A DNA stretch of 64,000 nucleotides, taken from positions 405,001-469,000 of the forward strand of contig OZ020305.1 in the NCBI GenBank assembly GCA_963971305.1. Reading direction: 5' to 3'. The notes beneath the pieces were generated by a model. It searched no databases. It worked only from the letters and a program-made list of their open reading frames with translations, and had not been told where the DNA came from. This DNA is from Arcuatula senhousia (lineage: Eukaryota; Mollusca; Bivalvia; Mytilida; Mytilidae). Positions 1 to 12,300 of the stretch are shown here, piece by piece. The translations under genes were made by a program, and so were the position numbers. Numbering within the stretch: position 1 is the stretch's first letter; each line of letters opens with the position of its first letter.

Positions 1-274
1 AGGCAGACCTTAATTTATAATCCCTTTCACTTATGAGTAGAAGTGTTTTGAATGATCAGTGTATAAAATGATGACCCCTAGAGTAGTTTTACAACAATAC
101 AGGTTTAAACCCAAAAGAACCTAACCACATAATGTTAATAAAACCTGAAAAGAACGTTTGATAATTTTCATCTTTCATTGATGCAGCACATAACCCTGGT
201 ACAAGGGAGATAATTACAATAATATTCAGCAATCTAAATCTACAATTCTAGCTAGTCCTATTGGCTAACAAACC

Positions 275-309
275 TCATCTCCTCGACAACAAAGTTGCCG
301 TCAATTTCC
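275..309 (-). CDS. LRRC27: LRRC27-like exon 16, candidate terminal exon
   Basis: A TATACAG acceptor precedes it. With the phase-1 donor of exon 15 it reads GKLTATLLSRR and stops at TGA (275-277). Another frame of the same segment reads EIDGNFVVEEMRFVSQ before a TAG at 265-267; that looks more protein-like but does not fit the exon 15 phase. The end of the gene could therefore lie here, in an unseen exon, or by read-through of exon 15, which stops after about 12 codons. Confidence 0.35.
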
Positions 310-3300
310 CTGTATAAAAATTATGTATTAGTAAGAACGACATGAGAACACAGAAAACTTTTTTGTCTGTTAGCAAGAATGGTAATCTGGATGGCATTAG
401 TTTAATTCGTGTGTACACTTTGCACAGATTATACAAATTATCTTATTTGAACTTTTAAAAAAACATCTATTTTGTAAATATAAACTTTTCTTTAGTTGAA
501 ATAAGTTATCTCAGAATTAATTTTCTTGCTTTCAGACTGTGAAAAAACTGTATAAGTTAACAAGGGAATAAATGATAAATTAATAATAAAAATCTACACA
601 GTTTTCTAACTGTTGGAGTGAGAAGTAGGGATGCAAAGAAATAAAGCAAAATAGAAGTTCTGAAAGAAAGTACTGTGTAAAAGATGTTTGAATTTTCTTT
701 AAAGAATTGAATGATCATTTTTGTGAAGCTTCTGCATAAGAAAATAAATAGAGATTACAATTAAAACTAGAAAGACTGTGAGTGGCAGCTCACAAATAAA
801 TACCCCCACCCCCAAAAATCAATCAGATAAAATTTCTATATAGGAGGTGCACATCTACATTATGCCACAAAGATTGTGTGAAAGTCAAGGGATTTAGGAG
901 ATGCGGATAAGAGATGGGTACCCCCTATAGTCAAACAGCTTAGTCCAACTTGCTATGAGGAAACCCCAAAATCTCAAATCTTAAAATAGGAGGTGCACAA
1001 ATACATAATGTCACAAAGATTATGTGAAAGTTTCATGAAAATCCATCAAGGGGTTAAGGAGGAGTTGCGGATAAGAGATGGGTACTGTGAGGTGTAGGGG
1101 AAGGACACAGGGACGGACATCCCTATCACTATATACCCCAACAAGCGGGGGCTAAAATAAAGATACAAGTTCACCAAAATAAAAAGATATTCAATGCTTT
1201 TGATTTTACACCAATAAATACTGCTATATAAATCTTATATTTACCAGTTATCTTCTATAACAGATTATGTAGGATTAACCACCCCCCCCCCCCCTTTTTT
1301 TCAAAATTGGCTGTCTCCATAGAAGACTGGGAGAGTTATCGTTGCATTAACACAGGAAAATCAGAATTTCTGCTTGTTATCAAATCGTTTTTCTATATCC
1401 AAGAAAGATTAATGTTTGGTAGCTAGCATTGATCCTACCCAATCTGAGAAGAGACTAACTATCTTGACAGTTAATCACTTCAAAATAATGTTAAGATCAA
1501 ACTAAAACTCAAATAAAATTATAGCATCAATACACAATTACTCTTAATCACTTCAAACTAAAATTAATTAATTATAAACAATATCTAAAACTAAAAGTAT
1601 AATGCCAATTATGAACAATGAAAATCTAAACCCCTATACCTAGCACTCCTATGGCATTAGCAGGAATCTACAGCCCATATCCTTTGCACTCATAAGGGCT
1701 CAATGCCAATTCCAAACCCCTAAACCTAGCACTCGTAAGGCTTCAGGCAGAAATCTAATGCCCCTGTATCTGTTAGCACTCTGGGCTTAACAAATATCTA
1801 ACACCCCTAAACCTAGCACTCGTAAGGATATCTAACCAAAGCTTACAAAAGGTCAATATTATCCTGTTTTTTTTCTACAAAGATATAATAAATAAATTCT
1901 GCTGTCAAGTCATCTTCCATCTCTATTTTTTACTGATCTGAAGACAGATTCAGAGTAGATATCTGACTACTGAACATACATGATTGGTACAATGAAAACT
2001 ATCTAAACTTAATGCATAGAAGACTAAAAAGAATGCAGGAATTAGGTTTATTTTGGGTTTTGTAAGACAGGTTTAACTTTAATGCTGTCTTATCACCTCT
2101 TAACCACAAATCTTAAATATATTCTATGTTCCTAGCATTAAAAGTGTGTCACAGTGGCCAAATATCACCAGTCACTAGATGTTACAGTGGCCAAATATCA
2201 CCTATCACTAGATGTGTGTCACAGTGGCCAAATATCACCAGTCACTAGATGTGTGTCACAGTGGCCAAATATCACCAGTCACTAGATGTCACAGTGGCCA
2301 AATATCACCAGTCACTAGATGTGTGTCACAGTGGCCAAATATCACCAGTCACTAGATGTTACAGTGGCCAAATATCACCAGTCACTAGATGTTACAGTGG
2401 CCAAATATCATCAGTCACTAGATGTGTGTCACAGTGGCCAAATATCACCAGTCACTAGATGTGTCACAGTGGCCAAATATCACCAGTCACTAGATGTTAC
2501 AGTGGCCAAATATCACGTCACTAGATGTTACAGTGGCCAAATATCACCAGTCACTAGATGTTACAGTGGCCAAATATCACGTCACTAGATGTTACAGTGG
2601 CCAAATATCACCAGTCACTAGATGTCACAGTGGCCAAATATCACCAGTCACTAGATGTTACAGTGGCCAAATATCACCAGTCACTAGATGTTACAGTGGC
2701 CAAATATCACCAGTCACTAGATGTGTGTCACAGTGGCCAAATATCACCAGTCACTAGATGTTACAGTGGCCAAATATCACCAGTCACTAGATGTTACAGT
2801 GGCCAAATATCACCAGTCACTAGATGTTACAGTGGCCAAATATCACCAGTCACTAGATGTGTGTCACAGTGGCCAAATATCACCAGTCACTAGATGTGTC
2901 ACAGTGGCCAAATATCAACAGTCACTAGATGTGTGTCACAGTGGCCAAATATCACCAGTCACTATATGTTACAGTGGCCAAATATCACCAGTCACTAGAT
3001 GTTACAGTGGCCAAATATCACGTCACTAGATGTTACAGTGGCCAAATATCACCAGTCACTAGATGTCACAGTGGCCAAATATCACCAGTCACTAGATGTT
3101 ACAGTGGCCAAATATCACCAGTCACTAGATGTTACAGTGGCCAAATATCACCAGTCACTAGATGTCACAGTGGCCAAATATCACCAGTCACTAGATGTCA
3201 CAGTGGCCAAATATCACCAGTCACTAGATGTTCCAAGGTCTGGCTGTCTGTCCATTAAATATATAAGATAATTCCGACTGATGGCCATGTAAAACTTTCT

Positions 3301-6300
3301 GACTATAAATGCTGCAGTATCATGTCAGATATAGTTGCTGAAGACCCGTCATTCTACCCTCACTTAAAAAGTACTAAGCTGGCTTATTATTGGTTAATAA
3401 CTTGCAATAAAGTTGTATGAAATTGACTGATAAAATGTATGATTTGACTAGCTACGTTTAAACATGATAGAATATTTGAGCTGATGTATGGGCTAACACT
3501 GTGAGCTGATTTATGAATTCAGGCTGTGAGTTCATGTATGACCTCACGCCTTGAGCAAATGTATATGCTCACACACTGAGCTGGCACGACTCACGAGCTA
3601 GCCACTCACCTCAAAGATCAGGAAAGTAATAGAGAGTAGGAATCACCACTCGAATATGAGTGGGTGTATTCACATATTCATCATCTTTAAAATATAAAAC
3701 AAACTCTGAGCAAATGTTACGACAAACAAAATAATCCTCTTTATACACATGGACCGAGTCAAACTGTGCCTTAAAAAAAAATTGTCTTAGTACAAATACA
3801 GGACAATTTTCTTCTTTTCCTACTGAAATTTTTGGATGAAGAAAACGGGAAAGTCATGCAACACTGAAGAGCTTCTATAGTAGCAACTTAAAACGGCTGA
3901 TATCAGAAATTTAGTTAGCGAAAATCATGAATTGTTCAAAATAAAAATTTGGTGGACTTTTAACACTAATTAAGTCATTCAATCTCAAAATTACAAGTTT
4001 TAAAATTAGTTAAATGTGCATGCAATTCTATCAACTCACAAATAAGTTTGTGACCCCCATCAAATAACAGAATTGAGTTAGAAGTTCCTTTCTTAATTCT
4101 ACATCGACTCAATTCAATATTTTTGACATCCTCCTTGAAAACATGATATTTTATTTATAGCTTTGATCAAATTAAAAGGATTAAAAAAATTTCCATTTTT
4201 TTTTTCCATGCAAATTGGAACCATGTTTCTATCAATTCTTTCATTTGGTGTGCCACATTAACATATAAAAAACATAGAAACAATTGCATGACATGATACC
4301 TTTAATTAAGGGGAACCATGGGTAAATACTCATCAACGCCTAGATAAAGAAATGGACATCAAAATACAGCAAGAAAAATAGAAGACAAATGATCAAAGGT
4401 AAAGTTACAATAAACAGAGTTAGAGTTAAAGAAAGAACAAAAAAAAACTTATATTGAAACATTAAAGATTTTTAAGAATAAAAGAAAATGAATAATATGT
4501 AAAGAAGAGATTATGATCTTAAAATCGTCAATCTTAAGTTCATTGTAATATTTGTTGTAATATCAATATAAATTATATGTTTAAGGAATGAAGAAGGAAT
4601 TTAAACATTTCAATCAATTTCAATTACCACGTTTAAATTAAATTACTTTTGTTATTAATCAAAAACAAAACATCATTAGTTATTAAAAGGTACAGAGTTC
4701 ATGTGAAGTAGGTTTTGGTTAGTCATTGAAATGAGTTCTGTTTGATCCAAATTAGAGTTCATGTTAAGTAGTCTTTGGTAAGTCATTGAAATGAGTTCTG
4801 TTTGATCCAAATTAGAGTTCATGTAAAGTAGGTTTTGGTAAGTTATTGAAATGAGTTCTGTTTGATCCAAATTAGAGTTCATGTGGAGTAGGCTTTTTTA
4901 AGTTATTGAATTGAGTTCTGTTTGATCCAAATTAGAGTTCATGTAAAGTAGGTTTTGGTAAGTTATTGAAATGAGTTCTGTTTGATCCAAATTAGAGTTC
5001 ATGTGGAGTAGGCTTTTTTAAGTTATTGAATTGAGTTCTGTTTGATCCAAATTAGAGTTCATGTAAAGTAGGTTTTGGTAAGTCATTGAAATGAGCTCTG
5101 CTTGATCTAGTTAGAGAATAATAAAAAATCTAGGATAATGTTTGTATCTAGTTTTCTTATTTTTGGATTTCTAGGTTGGACAACACCAACTTACTTTAAA
5201 ATTGTGATTTAAAATATTGTATCATTTTGTGAAAATCTCACCAAAACCATGCATGTCTACATGAACTCCTTAAGGTTTGTTAACTTGTAATAAATATAGG
5301 ACAATAATAATTTTTGCATAAAAAAAATGTATCAAAAATGAATACCAAATTCCAAAGCATTCTCACTGACAGAAAGAAACCTAATGCATTAAATTAAATT
5401 TTATCATTAAAGTTTACGAGTGGTAAAACTAATTTGCTCTGATGAAAAAAAAAGGACCTGAGTCTATATTTATAAGCTGAATGCCAAACCACTTAAGAAA
5501 GTGACAAGGATTCCAGATTGGTACTTCAGGAAGTGTTTATATATAAAGGCTGAAGGGTCTTTGTTTACTGAAGAAATGTGTTTCTATAGGATTGGAAAAA
5601 TTAAACAGAATAATAACTTTCAAATTCAACAATTGTTCAACAGAACATCAGTCTTACAGTTTGTTAAAGTACACCAGCCTTTCATAATCTGGGGAGAAAT
5701 TATAAAACTAAAACTTACGTACTGTAAACTAAAATATCTGTCTTCAACAGAAGACATACATGTCGTTTACATTTTAAAATGATATCATCTTGACATAATA
5801 TAGTACTATAAGATGAAACTACATGCCAAATATCAAGACACTGAAGCTAAAAGTCTCAAAAAAAGCTGTCATGTAACCAAATATATCATTTAGCAACATG
5901 TTGCAGGCATATTAAATAAGACAAAACTAGATCATATTTTCTAAACAAAGTCTTTAGTTGAGGTAGTATGTTAAGTTTAAATGTTGGCATTTATAACTAT
6001 TATCATGATTATTAAGCAAGAAAGTTCTTGTTGAGTTTTATTTCCTGGCCCAATGATTATACAATTACATGTACCACTATCATGACTAACTTTATCATTT
6101 AAAAGTTAAATATCTAAAATCAAATTTAGAGTTATAAATTGACTATTTAAAGATATATTATGTATTACTAGTTTATTACTCAAAAGAAATGGTTAAATAT
6201 GTGTCTGTTGAAAACCCTGATGGGTGCTTCACATTGCAAGTTTAACATTTCATGCTTCACATTTCATGCTTCACATTTCATGTTTCACATTTCATGTTTC

Positions 6301-9300
6301 ACATTTGATGCTTCACATTTCATTTGTCTTTTGAAAACCTGGATTGGTGGTTCTTACCAAATTTGCTGATTTGACATAGGATAATACATATATATACAAT
6401 TAGATTAAAAATTGAACACCAAAAAGAGTTGTAAGAAAATGGCACACACATTAATCAGTGACAACATATTCTCACTTCACCCTACCCTCCCCCTAAAACA
6501 GAGCCAGGTTTTCAACTAGTAGTGATGATTAGTTTAACTCTCATTATTAAAGCATGCAAAAAATAGATAAGCGGAAAAATATTTAGCAATCTACAATAAA
6601 AGATAAATAATAACCTGATGTCCAGGCCTTAAGTTCCTGGTAACGTTTCAGCAAATCTTTCTGAAGAGATTTCACCTACATAAAGAATAAGATTGTTTAA
6701 AAGCATGTGCACAGGGAAAGTCTCAAAACATGTGTTTTAAAAGGTGAGACTGGTTAAAATCTGTGAATAAAAATGGTGTCACTTGCTGCAATGAAGAGCT
6801 ATATGTGAAAAGTTAAAAAGAAACAGTATAAAATGTTCTATAAACATTTAAAATTCAAACCTATAAATACCAAAGGGAAATAATTCATCAAAAACAGCTG
6901 ACCACACTTTAACCATTTACTTTTATAAGAAGAAGTGGAGCTTCCAAAAGATCAAAACATTAAACATTTTGAACATGTGTAAAATTTAATAAAACAATTA
7001 AGAAACTAAATAAATGTGTATTGAACTGAAGAATTTAAATATATGTAATAAATATATATATAAATCATATATGCCATGCAGGTACAATAAACATATCCTA
7101 TTGAAGAGTATATTTTGCATTATATTTACATGAATAGCATTTTTATATATGAAAACATATTGAGTCCTCATGTTTTAAGTTAAATCTAAAACACCTCACT
7201 GTCTCAATAAGTGGTGGTAGTTTAAGGAAATGAGGAGGACACTGCAAACAGTATACTATCACACCAAGATCTACAGGGAAGGCTATATAATCATTGTGGT
7301 ACAATGTATAACTGGTGTAGATAACACACCAAGATCTACAGGGAAGGCTATATTAATCATTGTGGTACAATGTATAACTGGTGTAGATAACACACCAAGA
7401 TCTACAGGGAAGGCTATATTAATCATTGTGGTACAATGTATAACTGGTGTAGATAACACACCAAGATCTACAGGGAAGGCTATATTAATCATTGTGGTAG
7501 ATATTTAATTTCTTATTGTTTTGTGATCCCTCAAATCAAACATTCAAATACAAATATACAGGTAACTGCTGCAATACTCCCTAACTTGGGGAAAAAGTCC
7601 CAATTCATAAATTCTGGGAACCAAAATCAGTCATAGATGTAATTTTTTTTGCGATAAAAAGTTCATGTTTTGGCATAGAAAACAAGAGCTAAACTTTAAG
7701 TAAAAAATAATGATCAATCTTTACATTACAGATAAGTCTTGTTTGATGCGTTGTAAAGCTGAGGCGTGTATTATACAAAGTGTGAACAGGCGGACATACA
7801 GACGTGTGTGGGATCAATTGGTTTTGCTTGATGCATTGTTAAGCTTAGTTGGTCATTATACAACAAGCCTTGATAAGCAAAATCTGAGTAAATATCCAGT
7901 GCAGAGAAATGTGCTGTGTCACTAAACTTACGATTTCTAGATCTCGTCTGGCAGCTTCCATTTCTTCTTGTGGTGTTCCCTTTTGTTGTTTTCTACGAGA
8001 ATGCATCTGTGATGTGTGTAGTTTGATTTTCTTTTCTAATTCTTTTATTCTTGCTGCTCTGTAATAAAAATATCAATAAATATATGTATCTGTACTTGTA
8101 AATAAGTATTTCTATCCACTACAGCTGACAGAGAGATCATATAAATAATAATAAATAACATGGCACAAACTGCTCTTAAAGTAAATGGCTACTCAAGTCT
8201 TAAACAGCATCACTTAGAAAGTATATCACTAACTTTACCAATCTTTGGTCAACTCAAATACTTTATCACTAAGAATTATTTAGTACATGTAAATAAAATA
8301 CTGTAGTTTTAGTAAACAGTCATAAATGAAAAGTTTAGTTAAGACAGTATCTGAGAATTAGTAACCAGTTTGAATTGAAAAGATGTAATTAAGTTAATAT
8401 CCTTATCTCAGGAACCAAGGAAGTTTTAGGACTGATTGTTAAAACAGTTATGTTACCTTATGTTTTACAGATGTACACTTAGTCATCATTATCTTTTCAT
8501 ATTATTTTTCGACTATTAAGAAGCTATTATGTAGTCTTCCTGAAGAATGTTTGTATTATAAGCCATAATTTTGTACCTACATTACAAACCCTTTATTGCA
8601 TGTCCCAAATTGCACCCAAATGGCAAAAAACACATGAACAAACTGTCACAATTTAGATATATGATATAATAAACATAACATGTCCAAATCTGTACCACAT
8701 GTTTATAAATCCTCGTCTGATATCGCCTTTTGGGTTGATGGCCATCAGGATGTCATAAATAACTTACTGATATTTATTAAGGCCTTATTTTTTTAATGGC
8801 AACATTAAAAGGAAAGCTTAATTATAGAGATGAAAAGATATTGGAAGAAAAGAACTGTTGAAAAAGAAATCTAATTGATGAACTAAATTAAATCTTTTAA
8901 TGAACTGTTATAATGTCGTAGAGTTTCTGTTTATTTTCTGTTATGATCTACATACAACATAAATAATAAATTGGTAGAAGATTATCTTTTAAAGAACTAC
9001 AAAGGTCTTACTTGATCTCAGTATTACTAAAATATTATATATATATTATGGTTACTTAATAAATAGTAAGTAGTTTACTTGGAAATCTATGTGTTAATGG
9101 TATGCAACTTGACATTCTCCACCTCAATCAAAGTTAAGTCTAGCTCTTGGAATTATATAATAAGGGACATGAATATTCATAGAACTGTTGCCGGTAAATT
9201 AATAGAGCTCTTGAATTTCTATTTTTGTGTTGAAGTAACAACAACAGAACAATCAAAATATTTATCTTAATATACATGTAAGTCTTTTAATACTTGATAA

Positions 9301-12300
9301 ACTAGTCCAAAATACATGATATATCGCCTCATAACACATAATTAGTGAAGCTTTGAGTAGACGCCAGGGGAACAAATTTTTGCATGATTCATAGTTCATA
9401 ACCTCATGCATGTGTGTATAAAGTTTCATGAAGATAGCATACTGTAGAAGCAGAAATAGTCGTTGGGTTTAAAGTTCGTTTATTTCGTGGGTAAGAAAAA
9501 TCCACAAAATTAAATCCCCACAAATTTAAAATATTTAGGTAAAGAGTGTATATCAAAATAACAAATCCATGAAAATTTGTCCCCACCAATTCAGTTTTGT
9601 GCTCTAAACCACGAAATTTTATCCCCACAAAAACAAATGATTATACAGTACTCCCTTAAAAGTAACTTAAACCAAAATGTCTAAATAAAGGATATAATCA
9701 TTATTAATTGATTTAGGACAAGCTGATCTAACCCTAACCTAAGCTGATCAACAGATACACAAACAGACAAAAACACCATATGCAGAAAATTATTTTGCTA
9801 ACATTTAGTTAAATTGTTGTTTATACATCTCAAACCTGTTTTTTTTATTACTAACTTTTCTTCCTCGACTTTCTGTCTTGACCCTGGAGAGAGCTGTCGT
9901 CTTAACTTCTCATGGGCATTCTTCACATCTTGCTACAAACATAAATAAGTCAGCACTTTCAAATATATGACCAATATTAATTATAAAATCTTCATCTACA
10001 TTGGTTTTTTTTCAAGTCTATAAAAGATGAGTTTAAAAAATAATTCCAGAGATTTTTCTTAAAGCCAACCACAGTTTCATAAAGCACATGTATTTATTAT
10101 ATAGGGTTAGCTTTTCAGAAAGATTGAATGACTGTGGTAAATATGTTTTTTCTATGGTTTGATATCTACAGTTCAGGTTGTTCTTTAAATAAACATAAAT
10201 ATATTTAGGATTTTATTTAAGAATGTTTAATGACCACTGATGCTCAGACACTGAAACTGAGTTTTTCACTAAAGAATTTTAAATTGTTGCTGTTTTCATA
10301 CACTTATCATGCTTATATCATTTTTTTTCATTGAAAAGGATTATTGCTTTTTGTTTTTAAATATATACTTACCTTAATTCTTTCTTCATTAGACATAACC
10401 TTGATATGTTCATCATCAATGTCAAATGGGGCCTTCTCTACAGGGTCCACATAATCTAAAAAAAATTAAAAAATGGAGGCACTAGAAATTGATCCACAAT
10501 CATTTAAGAAAAGACTCCAAGAAAGTCATAATTTCAAGACCAACCAAGGTATTTTTTAAGAACACATGTAAATACCTTTTTTCCGAGTCAGCACATTACA
10601 TTTTAAGAGACAGTAATACTAGGTATTTCATTTATTACATAGATGCATATGAGACATCGATTTTTCGGAGAGAAATAAAATCTGGTAAATTCACAGTGTG
10701 AAATAACCAACATCAGGGCTGTCAAGTTTTTATGAGCTGCTTGCATGAGACTTGACGAAAAATTAAAAGATCAAAGAAATTTTCTGGCTAAGTGTCCACT
10801 AGATGCACGAGTCTCACAGCAATTGCGTGAGACATGACAGGCCTGCAAAATAATTTCACTCTTGCTCCCTTTCCTGCCAAACTCAATTATAATGTAGTGA
10901 ATTGTATTGGATTGTTGGCATATGACTTCTGATCATCTAAATTCATATGTCATTCATAAATTTGTTAGAAAAACGATTAAATATCTTAATTTAATTTATT
11001 TATGTAATAAATAAGATAATCAATTAGGTCTCATGAATAACAAAAATATGATCACTTGTGTAGGAACGCACTCAGATTTAACTGGTGCGCGGAAAACTGG
11101 TTAAATCATGATGCTTTCCCCCAACTCATGATCATATTTTAGTAATTCACTCGACCCAATTATTTATCCTATAATTCATTCATTGATCTAAAATTTTAAA
11201 AGCATAGCACTTTTTTGGTGGAATTTGACAACCAATTTCAGTATAAACTTAAGATGAATGAACATGCACACATATATGTATTACACTTTTAATCTTGCAC
11301 TGAAAAGAGATAATTACAGAAAATAAATCCTACATGACAATTAAGTGTTACATTACCAACTAGATAATGTGTCTATGAGCCACAGGATGGCCCTCCCGTT
11401 CTTGAAATATCATTGACCCTCAATGTGTATTACCTTGGATATGGACCTTTACCAAGAAATTGATCAAAAGTGTTCATGTGTAAAATATAGGTTGCTGTGA
11501 CCTTATTTCTGATGGGTGGTGCCATGTACCAAGACTCATCGAGAAGTAAAATATTATTGACCCCCAACATCTAGTATTCAAGATATGGACCTTAACCAAG
11601 AACTTAACCAAAGTCATTCATGCGTAAAATACATGTATAGGTCACAGTGACCTCATTTCTAGTGGATGGTGTCACTTTACCCAAGACACATCTAGTGGTG
11701 AAATATCATTGACCCCCAACATCTAGTACCCAAGTTATGGACCTTAACCAAGAACTTAACCGAAGTCGTTCATGCATAAAATATAGATCACAGTGACCTA
11801 ATTTTTATTGGGTGGTGTCATGTTACCCAAGACACATCTAGTGGTGAAATACCATTGACCATCAACATGTAGTATCTGAGATATGGACCTTAACCAAGAA
11901 CTTAACCAAGTTCATTCATGCGTAAAATATAGGTCACAGTGACCTAATTTTTAGTGGGTGGTGTCACCTTACCTAAGACACATCTAGTAGTGAAATATCA
12001 TTGACCCCCAACATCTAGTATCCAAGTTATGGACCTTAACCAAGAACTTAACCGAAGTCATTCATGCGTAAAATATAGGTCACAGTGACCTAATTTCTAG
12101 TGGGTGGTGTCACCTTACCTAAGACACATCTAGTAGTGAAATATCATTGACACCCAACATCTAGTATCCAAGTTATGGACCTTAACCAAGAACTTAACTG
12201 AAGTCGTTCATGCATAAAATATAGGTCACAGTGACCTAATTTCTAGTGGGTGGTGTAGCCCTACCCAAGATCCATCTGGTGGTGAAATATCGTTGACCCC

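Larger units (their letters stand above)
310..6614 (-). other. LRRC27-like last intron or 3' flank
   Basis: 6.3 kb without a secure exon. It holds a mobile-element fragment near 830-1160, four tandem-repeat blocks and one orphan exon-like segment (3610-3769). The open frame at 5501-5782 on the plus strand has no recognisable domain and is not called. Confidence 0.5.

Noticed and set aside
1281..1304. Poly-C/poly-T run as a structural or regulatory element
   Set aside because: Simple homopolymer run, also prone to assembly error; no further support.
2144..3231. CRISPR array
   Set aside because: Units are contiguous with no unique spacers, no cas genes, and the sequence is clearly eukaryotic. 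The same holds for the other arrays.
2249..3271. Seven overlapping plus-strand open frames with VAKYHQSLD repeats
   Set aside because: They are translations of the 33-bp minisatellite in different registers, without proper starts, domains or splice context.
5501..5782. 93-codon plus-strand open frame (MTRIPDWYF...)
   Set aside because: No domain, no splice-site support and AT-rich composition like its surroundings; kept only as a note.
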